DNA of 64,000 nucleotides from Mycolicibacterium fluoranthenivorans (GTDB taxonomy: Bacteria; Actinomycetota; Actinomycetes; Mycobacteriales; Mycobacteriaceae): the NCBI RefSeq assembly GCF_011758805.1, contig NZ_JAANOW010000003.1, forward strand, positions 558,001-622,000, in the 5' to 3' direction. Positions within the stretch are counted from its first letter, which is position 1; each line of letters begins with the position of its first letter. The position numbers and the translations under genes are program-made. Under the pieces are notes generated by a model that saw only the letters and a program-made list of their open reading frames with translations, ran no database searches and had not been told where the DNA came from. Shown in pieces: positions 1 through 10,062 of the stretch.

Positions 1-344
1 CTGCGCGGCGCAGTCTGGACACCTTGGCCACCCGGAACGGTGAAGTCGAAGCCGCCCTCAGCCTAGGTCTGTCCGAACGGGACTCCCGCCGTCTGGTGAT
101 CGAACGGTCCGCCGCCGACGCCCTGTTGCCCAATGTCGATCAGGCCCGCACGGCCGGTCTGGTCACCCTGCCTGGAGCCTTCGTCGGAGTACTGCTGGCA
201 ACCGGCTCGGCCGCCCAAGCCGGCGCGGTGCAGGTCCTCGTCCTCATCGGGCTGCTGCTAGCCCAAGGCTGTGGTGTCGCCCTGACCGGGGAACTCGTCG
301 CCCGCGGCCGGATCAGTCGACGCCCACACGCAATGACGCACTGA
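1..344 (+). CDS. FetB/YbbM-type ABC transporter permease, C-terminal part
   Basis: Partial gene entering from the left edge; the frame is open from base 3, so no start is visible. The visible ~113 residues match the C-terminal third of the UPF0014/FetB permease family: a cytoplasmic loop with an alternating Ala/Leu coupling helix, then VDQARTAGLVTLPGAFVGVLL, the family's conserved sequence before its last two membrane helices, and a second hydrophobic segment ending in a basic tail. Family members pair with an ATPase (FetA) for iron export in E. coli. The partner ATPase would lie outside the window, and the substrate here is not shown by the sequence. Confidence 0.72.
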   Translation, partial: ARRSLDTLATRNGEVEAALSLGLSERDSRRLVIERSAADALLPNVDQARTAGLVTLPGAFVGVLLATGSAAQAGAVQVLVLIGLLLAQGCGVALTGELVARGRISRRPHAMTH

Positions 345-677
345 GCATTCCCGCGGGGCAATTACCGGTAGTTCCAGCAGGCGTACCCGACGCCGAAGTT
401 CCTGCGGCGAGACACGGCCAACGATCACCACCGCGTCATCGTCCCCACGACGCGACTGATCTCACGAGGATCTGAATCGACGATTCCGCGATCGAAGAGC
501 TGAGACAAGATCTGATCAGCCTCGTTCCTACAGGACACCAGCGGTGGTTCGGAACTAAGTAGATCCGAGACGGAAACGACTGGTATGGCCAGGCCCGCAC
601 ACCACCGCGATGAGGACGGCCAGCGTCTTGACGACGACCGACGATTGGGACGTTCCACAAGCCTGGACATTTGAGGG
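345..677. other. Intergenic stretch without recognised gene
   Basis: Gap between the stops of two convergent genes. An 81-codon minus-strand frame (425-670) is open but resembles no family I know and has no clear ribosome binding site. No strong hairpin or repeat was seen. A 13-base word (497-509) recurs at 4911-4923 but looks fortuitous. Confidence 0.5.
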
Positions 678-1820
678 CTAGTGCTGGTGCGGGTGAGACG
701 GCTCGACGTCGTGACGATGGTCCTCCGGTTCGGTGGAGCCTCCGGCGGGGTAGGCGTGGACGAGTGCCGAGGACAGTTTCGGCACGGCGTGGGTGAGCGT
801 GTGTTCGGCGTCGTGAGCGATGCGGTGCGCCTCGGAGAGACTTGTGGCGGGGTCGATGTCGAGTTCGGCGTCGGCGTGCAGCCGGTGTCCCATCCAGCGC
901 ATCTTCACGCTGCGTACCCCGGTGACGCCTGGTTCGGCGGCCAGGGCGGCTTCGGCGGTGTCGACGAACTTGGGGTCTACGGCGTCCATGAGTCGGCGGA
1001 AGATGTCGCGGACGGCGGTGCGCAGGACGGCGAGGATCGCGACGGTGATGACGAGTCCGATGATGGGGTCGGCCAGGGGGAAGCCCAGCGCGACGCCTCC
1101 GGCACCGAAAAGCACTGCCAGGGAAGTGAAGCCGTCGGTGCGGGCGTGTAGGCCGTCGGCGATCAGTGCTGCTGAGCCGATCTGGCGTCCGACGCGGATG
1201 CGGTAGACGGCGACCAGTTCGTTGCCGATGAACCCGACGAGTCCAGCGGCGGCGACCCAGCCGACGTGGTCGATGGGTACGGGGTTGATCAGGCGGCGGA
1301 TGGATTCGATTCCGGCGATGATGGCCGACAGGGTGATCATGGCGACGACGAAGAGCCCGGCGAGGTCTTCGGCCCGTCCGAACCCGTAGGTGTAGCGCCG
1401 GGTTGCGGCCTTCGTACTGAGGGCGAAGGCGATCCACAGCGGGATCGCGGTCAGCGCGTCGGAAAAATTGTGAATTGTGTCGGCTAGCAGTGCGACTGAA
1501 CCGGAGATCACCACGATGACGATCTGGGCGATGGCCGTTGCGCCGAGGGCCAGCAGGCTGATCTTCACCGCCCGAATGCCGGCGGCGCTGGATTCCAGGG
1601 CGCCGTCGATGCTGTCGGAGGCGTCGTGGCTGTGTGGGGCGAACACCTCGCGGATGGCCGCGCCGAACTTCCCGCCCCACCCGTCGTGACTGTGACCGTG
1701 ACCGTGGTCATGGTCGTGGCTGTGCCCCTCGCCGTGGTCATGGGGGCCGTGGTCGTGACCATCGTTGCCCGCGTGCGAGTTTCCTTCGTGAGGGTCGGTC
1801 GCGATGGGTTCGTGGGCCAT
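678..1820 (-). CDS. Cation diffusion facilitator (CDF) metal exporter with His-rich N-terminus
   Basis: 380-residue CDF-family antiporter that should export divalent metal (Zn, Co, Ni class) in exchange for protons. The first ~65 residues are a His/Asp-rich tail that probably binds metal. Six membrane segments follow between about residues 85 and 265. The transport site is formed by D114/H117/D121 (DTIHNFSD) in helix 2 and D222/H225/D229 in helix 5. A C-terminal metallochaperone-like cytoplasmic domain and a second His-rich tail complete the protein. It starts 2 bp after kmtR on the same strand, so the two form an operon. KmtR of M. tuberculosis controls the CDF gene Rv2025c, which fits a nickel/cobalt role. 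Metal specificity is inferred, not read. Confidence 0.9.
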   Translation of the reverse strand: MAHEPIATDPHEGNSHAGNDGHDHGPHDHGEGHSHDHDHGHGHSHDGWGGKFGAAIREVFAPHSHDASDSIDGALESSAAGIRAVKISLLALGATAIAQIVIVVISGSVALLADTIHNFSDALTAIPLWIAFALSTKAATRRYTYGFGRAEDLAGLFVVAMITLSAIIAGIESIRRLINPVPIDHVGWVAAAGLVGFIGNELVAVYRIRVGRQIGSAALIADGLHARTDGFTSLAVLFGAGGVALGFPLADPIIGLVITVAILAVLRTAVRDIFRRLMDAVDPKFVDTAEAALAAEPGVTGVRSVKMRWMGHRLHADAELDIDPATSLSEAHRIAHDAEHTLTHAVPKLSSALVHAYPAGGSTEPEDHRHDVEPSHPHQH

Positions 1821-1822
1821 GA

Positions 1823-2236
1823 TCAGCCTTCCTTGTGACGCGGTGAGGGGTCTGCGGGAGTGTCGGGATGAAGTGCTCGCAGCTCCCCGGTGCTGGCGTG
1901 GTGTCCCGGTACGCCGGGGCCGGAGTGTTCGGCGTTGAACACCGCGTCGGTGACCAGCTGCGCGACGTGGTCGTTCTCCATGCTGTAGAAGATCGTGGTG
2001 CCCTCACGACGGGTCCGCACCAGCCGTGCCATCCGCAACTTGGCCAGGTGCTGCGACACCGACGGGGCCGGTTTCCCGACGTGCTCAGCCAGTTCGTTGA
2101 CCGACATCTCACGGTCCACCAGCGCCCACAAGACCTGCACGCGGGTGGCGTCAGCGAGCATCCGGAACACCTCGACGACCAAGCCGACCTGGTCCTCGGG
2201 CAACCGCCGACGACATCCACCCGTATCTGCATTCAT
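1823..2236 (-). CDS. kmtR: KmtR, ArsR/SmtB-family Ni/Co-responsive repressor
   Basis: 137-residue winged-helix metal sensor. The start was set at ATG 2234-2236 (MNADTGG...); the open frame runs further upstream but that part has no family similarity. The recognition helix (KPAPSVSQHLAKLRMARL) and wing are clear. The five metal ligands described for M. tuberculosis KmtR (H88, E101, H102, H110, H111) appear here as H90, E103, H104, H112 and H113, a uniform shift of two, which makes the assignment strong. It is the first gene of an operon with the CDF exporter. A long-spaced inverted repeat covers its start codon and upstream region, consistent with autoregulation. Apo-protein is expected to bind DNA and metal to release it. 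Confidence 0.92.
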   Translation of the reverse strand: MNADTGGCRRRLPEDQVGLVVEVFRMLADATRVQVLWALVDREMSVNELAEHVGKPAPSVSQHLAKLRMARLVRTRREGTTIFYSMENDHVAQLVTDAVFNAEHSGPGVPGHHASTGELRALHPDTPADPSPRHKEG

Positions 2237-2289
2237 ACGCAGGCAACTTACGGGCGCAGCCCGCTTATTGTCCAATCTGCGTAGGAATG
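2230..2289. promoter_or_regulatory. Inverted repeat, candidate KmtR operator
   Basis: CATTCATACGCAG (2230-2242) and CTGCGTAGGAATG (2277-2289) form an inverted repeat matching at 12 of 13 positions, separated by 34 bp. The left arm overlaps the kmtR start codon. A separate AT-rich palindrome, TCCAAATTTTTGGA, lies upstream at 2347-2360. Assignment to KmtR is an inference from position. Confidence 0.6.
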
Positions 2290-2417
2290 CAGACACCCAT
2301 GTTCGCGACTCCGCCGCACCTCGCGCGTGAGACAGGAACTGAACCGTCCAAATTTTTGGAAGCGAGACGGGGGCCGTCGTTAAACAGCCGTCCGAAGTGC
2401 TCGTCCAGCAGTTTCGA

Positions 2418-2777
2418 TCAGGACGTGGCGGGCTGACGCGCGGCGATGTCGCCAGCGCCGGCATCGATGTGATCAGCGTGAAACAGCGCCTGGCTGAGGA
2501 GCCGGTGGACGTGCTGGTCGGCTGCCGAGTAGAACACGAAGGTTCCTTCGCGGCGGCCTTTGACCAGGCCCGCTAACCGCAGCTTGGCTAGATGCTGACT
2601 GACGACGGTGGGGGCTACGTCAGCCAACTCGGCCAGGCACGCCACCGAGGACTCGCCTTGCAGCAGCGCCCAGAGGACTTTGATTCGAGTCGGGTCGCTG
2701 AGCATCCGAAATGACTCCGCTGCGAGGTGCACCTGTTCCTCGTTGGGCATTTGAAAGTCCGGCAGCGAGGTGTGCAT
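2418..2777 (-). CDS. ArsR/SmtB-family metal sensor, NmtR-like
   Basis: 119-residue winged-helix repressor with a clear recognition helix (APTVVSQHLAKLRLAGL). In the last helix D87, H89, H100 and H103 have exactly the spacing of the alpha-5 ligands D91/H93/H104/H107 of M. tuberculosis NmtR, a Ni/Co sensor. The gene is divergent from a P1B-4 metal ATPase 90 bp away, the same layout as nmtR with ctpJ. The likely job is to repress that ATPase until Co, Ni or a similar ion binds. The rest of the protein is closer to KmtR-type sequences than to NmtR, so orthology with NmtR is not claimed. Confidence 0.85.
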   Translation of the reverse strand: MHTSLPDFQMPNEEQVHLAAESFRMLSDPTRIKVLWALLQGESSVACLAELADVAPTVVSQHLAKLRLAGLVKGRREGTFVFYSAADQHVHRLLSQALFHADHIDAGAGDIAARQPATS

Positions 2778-2828
2778 GCTGCGAGTTTACCGTGGGAGTC
2801 GTGTGATCAGCTGCACAACTGACTGCAT

Positions 2829-2864
2829 GTACGTGCAGGTGCGAATGTTCGTGTATGCGCAGGT
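2829..2864. promoter_or_regulatory. Repeated element in the divergent repressor/ATPase promoter
   Basis: GTACGTGCAGGT (2829-2840) and GTATGCGCAGGT (2853-2864) form a direct repeat, 10 of 12 identical, 24 bp apart, just before the ATPase GTG start. TGCATGTACGTGCA at 2825-2838 is also close to a palindrome. Position suggests the binding site of the divergent ArsR-type repressor; the CGCAG core resembles the candidate kmtR operator. Confidence 0.5.
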
Positions 2865-2867
2865 ATA

Positions 2868-4874
<2,007 letters not shown>

Positions 4875-5191
4875 CCATGGCGTGCCATGCAGGCGCGGGG
4901 ACCAGTCATCGAGCTGAGACAAGGTCCAGCGATCCGACGCTCCGGGCCCGTTCCCGCGTCCGAATCTCGTGATGTCGCCCCGTGTGCGGGGTTCGCCGAT
5001 CATCGTGGCCACGAATGCGGCGAGCGCGAACCACGAGGTCGGGATTTCGACCCACGGTGGCTCGCGACTGCGATGCGAGGCCCTGCCGAATTGGTGCTGC
5101 CGCCGAAACGGGCGACGGGTCATTCCCGCATCGCTAGTTTCGGACTCTGCTGTACTGACGATGGAGAGGCTGCGGCCAGATGGAGGGACAC
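4875..5191. other. Intergenic region, no recognised gene
   Basis: Between the ATPase stop and the first response regulator. A minus-strand frame (4809-5123) is open with a short hydrophobic stretch but has no recognisable family or good start. The promoter of the response regulator should lie here; no copy of the TCAGCG-type box was found in it. Confidence 0.5.
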
Positions 5192-5869
5192 GTGCGCATT
5201 CTGCTCGTCGAGGATGAGGTGCGCCTGGCCGAAACCGTTCGCCGCGGCTTGGTCGCCGAGGGTTTCGTCGTTGACGTGCAACACGACGGGCTGTCGGGAT
5301 TAGAGGCGGCCACGGCGGGCGGCTTCGACGTCCTCGTCCTCGACATCATGTTGCCTGGCAAGAGCGGCTACGACATTGTCCGCGATCTGCGGAAGAACCA
5401 AGTGTGGACGCCGGTGCTGATGCTCTCGGCCAAGGACGGTGAGTACGACCTCGCCGACGCGTTCGATCTGGGCGCTGATGACTACCTGATCAAGCCATTT
5501 TCGTTCGTCGTGCTGGTCGCACGACTGCGGGCGCTGCTCCGCCGCGGCGCACCCGAGAGGCCGACCCTGCTCACAGTCGATGACTTGGCACTAGACCCGG
5601 CGCGCCATCGGGTCAGCCGCGGTGCCGTCGAGTTGGACTTGACGCCCCGCGAATACGGCGTGCTGGAATTCTTGATGCGCCATGCCGGAGCTGTGATGAC
5701 CAAGCACCAAATCCTGCAGTCGGTGTGGGACCTCAACTACGACGGCGATGACAACATCGTCGAGGTCTACGTCGGCTACCTCCGCCGAAAGGTCGACGCA
5801 CCCTTCGGTACTCACACGATTCACACGGTGCGCGGTGTCGGCTACCGGCTGGGGTCCGCGGATACATAG
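5192..5869 (+). CDS. OmpR/PhoB-family response regulator (system 1)
   Basis: Two-domain regulator. The receiver has the acidic pair in LVEDE, the phospho-acceptor Asp in LVLDIMLPG, and Lys in DDYLIKPF. The C-terminal winged helix ends in VYVGYLRRKVD and HTVRGVGYRLG. I chose GTG 5192 because GGAGGG (5182-5187) sits correctly before it and the product then aligns with its paralogue at 15363; ATG 5180 is the alternative. The gene converges on its kinase, and the two overlap by 28 bp at their 3' ends. Very similar to the regulator at 15363, so the two systems look like a duplication. Confidence 0.9.
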   Translation: MRILLVEDEVRLAETVRRGLVAEGFVVDVQHDGLSGLEAATAGGFDVLVLDIMLPGKSGYDIVRDLRKNQVWTPVLMLSAKDGEYDLADAFDLGADDYLIKPFSFVVLVARLRALLRRGAPERPTLLTVDDLALDPARHRVSRGAVELDLTPREYGVLEFLMRHAGAVMTKHQILQSVWDLNYDGDDNIVEVYVGYLRRKVDAPFGTHTIHTVRGVGYRLGSADT

Positions 5870-7260
5870 CTGTCGACGTCAGCAGGTAGCGTGACGGTGA
5901 AGCACGCGCCGCCGCCGATCCGGTCGCTGATCGTCACCGTACCGCGGTGCGCGGCAACGATTTCGGTGACGATCGCCAGTCCCAGCCCACTGCCACCGGC
6001 GTCGCGGGCACGGGAGGCATCGAGGCGGACGAATCGATCGAACACACGCTCCCGCTGATCCGGCGCGATGCCGAGCCCATCATCGGCAATCGTGATGACG
6101 GCGTTGTCCCCCTCTCGACGGCACTGCAGCTCGACGACGCCGTGTGCATGCCGCGCGGCGTTGTCCGCCAAATTTCGCACCATCCGGACGAGCTGCCGCT
6201 TGTCGCCCGTCACCCGTACTGGCGATATCGACGCCTGCACGGTCAACCCGGGGTGTCCCTGCAGCCGTGACTTCTCGGCCCCGAGTACGTCGTCGAGGTC
6301 GACGTCGTCCGCGCGGCCGCCGAGCTGTTGTTCGTCGGCCCGCGCGAGCAACAGCAGGTCCTCGATGAGTTCTCGCATGCGGGTCGCCTCTGGTATCAAC
6401 GAGTCGTCGAGCAGTGCGAGGTCCAACATCTCGGGTCGCGCGTGGGCGAGTTCCAGGGCCGTGCTGATCGCTGCCAACGGACTGCGCAGCTCGTGGGAGG
6501 CGTCGCTGACGAACCTCCGTTGCGCGAGGTGCCCGGATTCCAGCCGGGCCAACATCTCGTTCATCGTCTCTGCGAGGCGCGCGATCTCGTCACCGGTCGG
6601 AGGTACGGGGACACGCTCATCGAGCTGCTTCGTGGAAATCGATGCCACACGCGAACGGATCCGCTCCACGGGCTTCAGCGCCCCGCCGACAAGTAGGTAG
6701 GTAGCCCAGGCGACCAGGATCACGACCGGCGGGCCGCCGACCCCCAGCAACAAGGCCACGGTGCCGACGATCGTCTCGACGGGTTCCCGAGCCCCGCCCA
6801 CCAATACGGTCACCGGGCCCGACGGGCTGTCGGCGCCCCGCGCAGTCACCCAGTTGTCGCCAGCGCTGCCGGGGAGCTGCACCCGGCCGAGGGAGACCGA
6901 CTCAGGCGGGGTCACCGACCTCGACACCAGCGGTGTCGCCGGTGCGCCGGCCGAGGCCGCCATCACCGCACCTCGGCGATCAACTATTTGGATCACGCCG
7001 ACCTGGCCGTCGGTGGCCAGTAAACCGGGGTCGAGGTCGGCCGGGGAGTCGTTGCGCAACTGCTCGGCGAGTTGATTGGCCCGCACCGCGGCCGCGGCCT
7101 GCGTCGACCCGCGCAAAGTGTGGAACAGCACCAGCAGCGTCGCACCGCAGGCCAAGCTCATCCCGACGGTCACCACCAGTGCCGCGGCGACGGTCGACCG
7201 GGTGCGAACCTGCCATTGGCTCGGGTGACACAACGCCGCGAACCTCATCCGATCACGCAT
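5842..7260 (-). CDS. Sensor histidine kinase (system 1)
   Basis: Membrane sensor kinase of about 472 residues. The order is: N-terminal membrane helix, extracytoplasmic sensor of ~130 residues, second helix, HAMP (starting KPVERIRSRV), HisKA with phospho-acceptor His in RRFVSDASHELRSPL, and HATPase boxes N (DNAARHA), G1 (ADDGLGIA) and G2 (GSGLGLAIV). The open frame extends to a TTG at 7335; ATG 7260 (MRDRMRF) is favoured, with ATG 7248 also possible. It converges with and overlaps its response regulator, an arrangement repeated at 15.4-17.5 kb. The signal is unknown; the surrounding lipoprotein/ABC genes suggest an envelope stimulus. Confidence 0.88.
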   Translation of the reverse strand: MRDRMRFAALCHPSQWQVRTRSTVAAALVVTVGMSLACGATLLVLFHTLRGSTQAAAAVRANQLAEQLRNDSPADLDPGLLATDGQVGVIQIVDRRGAVMAASAGAPATPLVSRSVTPPESVSLGRVQLPGSAGDNWVTARGADSPSGPVTVLVGGAREPVETIVGTVALLLGVGGPPVVILVAWATYLLVGGALKPVERIRSRVASISTKQLDERVPVPPTGDEIARLAETMNEMLARLESGHLAQRRFVSDASHELRSPLAAISTALELAHARPEMLDLALLDDSLIPEATRMRELIEDLLLLARADEQQLGGRADDVDLDDVLGAEKSRLQGHPGLTVQASISPVRVTGDKRQLVRMVRNLADNAARHAHGVVELQCRREGDNAVITIADDGLGIAPDQRERVFDRFVRLDASRARDAGGSGLGLAIVTEIVAAHRGTVTISDRIGGGACFTVTLPADVDSYVSADPSR

Positions 7261-7525
7261 CGGTGCGTGCGGGCGTGCGACCACGTGCTCGGGTTCACTG
7301 TGTCTCCATCGGTCGGGACGGTTGCTGAAGCCCAATGATCCTGCTCCGACGGTCCTGAGTGTCCGCTGAATCGTCGATCAGACTAAGACCTTGCTACCGG
7401 CGACGCGCCATTCATGCGGAGGCCACGAGTCTCACCGGCGGGGTTGCGATGACCAGCGAGCCCCAACGCCACAGCCCTGCCGACGGTGAGACGTCGAGAC
7501 GCTCCAACCTGCCCCTCGGAGCGAC

Positions 7526-7542
7526 TCAGCGAATGTTCAGCG
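7526..7542 (+). promoter_or_regulatory. TCAGCG direct-repeat box (site A)
   Basis: TCAGCG at 7526-7531 and again at 7537-7542, an 11-bp period as expected for an OmpR-family dimer. A TGGTTGT stretch follows 17 bp downstream at 7559, matching TGGTTAT after site C. It lies about 60 bp before the small secreted protein at 7605. Confidence 0.6.
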
Positions 7543-7604
7543 AGGGGTCGGCAGGGTGTGGTTGTCAGCCAGCGAGGCTGACCATCACGAAGGGACCGAC
7601 CAGC

Positions 7605-7853
7605 ATGAACCAGAAACAGAAACTGATCGCCGCCGTGGGCGCGCTGCTTGCCGCCGGCACGATCGGCGGGGCGGGCATGGCGTTGGCCAATGCCACCCCC
7701 GCTCCTGCACCGCCGCCGCCACCGCCGACCTCGCAAGCCTGCGATGCGCCCGAAGCGGGCGACACCCCCGATCAGCCCGGCGGCCCGGACAGCGACAACG
7801 TCCAGAAGGGTGACCAAGGCGGTCCGGAAACACCCGACGCGCCCTGCGGCTAA
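7605..7853 (+). CDS. Small secreted proline/aspartate-rich protein
   Basis: 82-residue protein. The start at ATG 7605 was chosen because a purine-rich ribosome site (gaaggga) precedes it and a classical signal peptide begins there (MNQKQKLIAAVGALLAAG, cleavage probably after ALANA). The mature part is Pro-rich, then acidic with DNVQKGDQGGPE, a pattern I know from small exported mycobacterial proteins of unknown function. It contains two Cys (SQACDAP, DAPCG) that could form a disulphide. A TCAGCG box lies upstream, so it is a likely target of one of the two nearby two-component systems. No biochemical function can be assigned. Confidence 0.8.
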   Translation: MNQKQKLIAAVGALLAAGTIGGAGMALANATPAPAPPPPPPTSQACDAPEAGDTPDQPGGPDSDNVQKGDQGGPETPDAPCG

Positions 7854-7883
7854 CCAGCCGCCGAACCCCGCCACCGCGCTGAT

Positions 7884-7900
7884 TCAGCATTTTCACAGCG
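7884..7900 (+). promoter_or_regulatory. Degenerate TCAGCG-type direct repeat (site B)
   Basis: TCAGCA (7884-7889) and ACAGCG (7895-7900) keep the 11-bp period of the other sites but deviate at two positions. It lies about 100 bp before the lipoprotein gene at 8004. The second half resembles the TCACAGC half-site known for mycobacterial PhoP. Confidence 0.4.
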
Positions 7901-8003
7901 TCGTTGCGGGAACGTCGCGGTACGGGCCACGCAAGTGGCCAGATGGCTCTTCGGCCCGTACCGCGTCGCGACCCCAAAATGCCGAGCGAAACGAAGGAAT
8001 CAC

Positions 8004-8621
8004 ATGAGCAGCACACGAACCGTCATTGCCGTACTCGCGGGCGCTGCCGCCGTCGTCGGCACGCTGAGTGGCTGCAGTAGCGCGGCGCCTCCGGCCGCCA
8101 GCCCCTCGGCGGCCCAGTCGGGGGTCGCCGCCACTCAGACCCCGGAGGTCAACCCGCAGGGCGACATTCCCGACAACCAGGCATTCGTGGTCTACACCGC
8201 GCCGGATGGGTCGTTCGCGGTGAAGTACCCCGAAGGCTGGGCGCAGACGACGTCCGGGCCGACGGTGACGTTCAGCGACAAGTTCAACAGCATTTCCCTG
8301 ACACCCCACGACGGCTTCTATCAGCCCACCGAGGCGTACGCCCGATCGGTTGAACTTCCCCAACTCGGCTCGGCGACAACGGGCTTCGTGCCCGGAAAGG
8401 TCAGCACCGTGCAACGGCCCTCGGGCCCGGTGGTGCTGATCACCTACCAGGCCGACTCACCCTCGAGCCCGGTGACCGGGAAATCGGTCACCCAGGCGGT
8501 GGAGCGCTACGAGTTCTCCAAGTCCGGTCGAGGGGTCGTTGTCACGTTGTCCGGGCCGGTCGGCGCCGACAACGTCGACCCGTGGCGCATCGTCAGCGAC
8601 TCGTTCACCTGGCTGAAGTAA
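8004..8621 (+). CDS. Secreted lipoprotein, first gene of an ABC-exporter operon
   Basis: 205-residue lipoprotein. The start at ATG 8004 has a purine-rich ribosome site and gives a signal peptide with lipobox LSGC, the Cys being the lipid anchor. After an Ala/Pro/Ser-rich linker comes a compact domain of ~150 residues (QAFVVYTAPDGSFAVKYPEG ... DPWRIVSDSF) resembling PsbP/Mog1-like or LpqN-type mycobacterial lipoproteins. The stop codon shares a base with the next start (TAATG), so it is translationally coupled to the ABC ATPase. It may be a periplasmic partner or cargo of that exporter; function otherwise unknown. Confidence 0.85.
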   Translation: MSSTRTVIAVLAGAAAVVGTLSGCSSAAPPAASPSAAQSGVAATQTPEVNPQGDIPDNQAFVVYTAPDGSFAVKYPEGWAQTTSGPTVTFSDKFNSISLTPHDGFYQPTEAYARSVELPQLGSATTGFVPGKVSTVQRPSGPVVLITYQADSPSSPVTGKSVTQAVERYEFSKSGRGVVVTLSGPVGADNVDPWRIVSDSFTWLK

Positions 8622-9334
8622 TGCGCACACCGACTACCCACCCCTCGAGAGCAGCGACCGAACGCCAGGACCAACCTCCGGTGTTGGAGGCCGCCTCGCT
8701 GTACCGGTTCTTCCGGGCCGGTGATGAGGAGATTCTGGCGCTGCGCGGCGTGTCCGTGACGTTGTACCCGGGGGAGTTGGTCGCGATCGTCGGGCCGTCG
8801 GGTTCGGGGAAGTCGACCCTGCTCGCGTGCCTGGCCGGGCTGGACGAGCCCGACGGGGGTGCGGTGCGCGTGGACGGTGCGCGGATCAGTCATCAACCCG
8901 AACGGCTGCGCGCGCGCCTGCGCGCCCAACGGATTGGCGTGCTCTATCAGGATCGAAACCTGCTGCGCCACTTGACCGTGACCCAGAACATTGCCCTCGC
9001 CCAGCAGATCGCCGGGGCGGTGCCACAGTCGCATCCTCGCGTGTTGTTGGCCTCACTCGGGATCGCCGAGCGCGGCGCGGCGTATCCGAGTCAGCTCTCC
9101 GGCGGGGAATCGGCCCGGGCGGGCCTTGCAGTCGCCTTGGCCAATGACCCCGTCGTGATCCTGGCCGACGAACCGACCGGTGAACTCGACGGTGACACCG
9201 AATCCGACGTGCTGGCCGTGCTCCGCGGCCGCGCCGACGCCGGTACCGCAATCCTGATCGCGAGCCACAGCCCCGCCGTCATGGCGATCGCCGACCGGAT
9301 CGTCACCCTCGCCGACGGACGGGTCGTCCCATGA
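8621..9334 (+). CDS. ABC transporter ATPase (LolD/MacB type), first of two
   Basis: About 237 residues. Walker A is GPSGSGKST, the signature is LSGGES (slightly atypical), Walker B is VVILADEPTGELD and the H-loop is ASHS. This is the layout of ATPases serving FtsX/MacB permeases, which move lipoproteins or small molecules rather than importing nutrients. The start ATG 8621 overlaps the lipoprotein stop; an upstream in-frame start at 8582 lies inside the lipoprotein gene and is less likely. The next ATPase starts 4 bp before its stop. Two different ATPases for one permease suggest a heterodimer. Confidence 0.88.
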   Translation: MRTPTTHPSRAATERQDQPPVLEAASLYRFFRAGDEEILALRGVSVTLYPGELVAIVGPSGSGKSTLLACLAGLDEPDGGAVRVDGARISHQPERLRARLRAQRIGVLYQDRNLLRHLTVTQNIALAQQIAGAVPQSHPRVLLASLGIAERGAAYPSQLSGGESARAGLAVALANDPVVILADEPTGELDGDTESDVLAVLRGRADAGTAILIASHSPAVMAIADRIVTLADGRVVP

Positions 9335-10062
9335 ACGCCTCCCGCCCATCGCACGCACCGGTGCTCGGCGGGCGCGCCGATCCGGCCTTGATCCGAGCTG
9401 ACCGAGTCAACAGGACCTACGGCGCGGGTACCGCGACGACCGTTGCGGTACGCGACGTCACGTTCGTGGTGGCGCCGCGCGCCCGGATCGCGTTGACCGG
9501 TCCGTCGGGTTCGGGGAAATCAACGCTGCTGCACCTGATGGCCGGGTTGGACAGCCCCACCTCGGGAAGCGTGACCTGGCCAGGCCTCGACGTCGGTTAC
9601 GGCCTCGAACCCGCCCGCATCGGCATGGTGTTCCAAGGGCCCAGTCTGCTACCCGCCCTGGACGTCACCGAAAACGTATGCCTCCCTTTGCTGTTCGCGG
9701 ATTGCACCGAATCTGACGCCGCGGTGCGCGCTGCGGATGCGTTGGCCCGACTGGGCATCGGCGACCTCGCGCGTGCGCTGCCGGACGAACTGTCCGGCGG
9801 GCAGGCGCAACGGGTCGCGGTCGCCCGCGTGCTCGCCGCGGCGCCGCGGCTGATTTTGGCTGATGAACCCACCGGTCAGCTCGACCATCGCGCCGCTGCC
9901 CTGGTCATCGACGTGCTGCTGCAGGCCGCCGACGACCTCGGGGCCGCCCTGATCGTCTCCACCCATGACCCGGCGGTCGCCGGGCGGCTGCCCACCGAGT
10001 GGGCCATGCGCGACGGCGGGCTGCGCAGCACCCGCGGAGCCGACCACGAGGAGCATCGATGA
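9331..10062 (+). CDS. ABC transporter ATPase (LolD/MacB type), second of two
   Basis: 243 residues with Walker A GPSGSGKST, signature LSGGQAQR, Walker B LILADEPTGQLD and H-loop STHD, all canonical. It overlaps the preceding ATPase by 4 bp (ATGA) and the following permease by 4 bp, so the four genes from the lipoprotein onward are tightly coupled. It is only moderately similar to its neighbour, consistent with distinct halves of a heterodimeric motor. Confidence 0.9.
   Translation: MNASRPSHAPVLGGRADPALIRADRVNRTYGAGTATTVAVRDVTFVVAPRARIALTGPSGSGKSTLLHLMAGLDSPTSGSVTWPGLDVGYGLEPARIGMVFQGPSLLPALDVTENVCLPLLFADCTESDAAVRAADALARLGIGDLARALPDELSGGQAQRVAVARVLAAAPRLILADEPTGQLDHRAAALVIDVLLQAADDLGAALIVSTHDPAVAGRLPTEWAMRDGGLRSTRGADHEEHR

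Noticed and set aside
436..1680. 414-codon minus-strand frame over the CDF gene
   Set aside because: Arg/Pro-rich shadow of the real CDF reading, with no family features.
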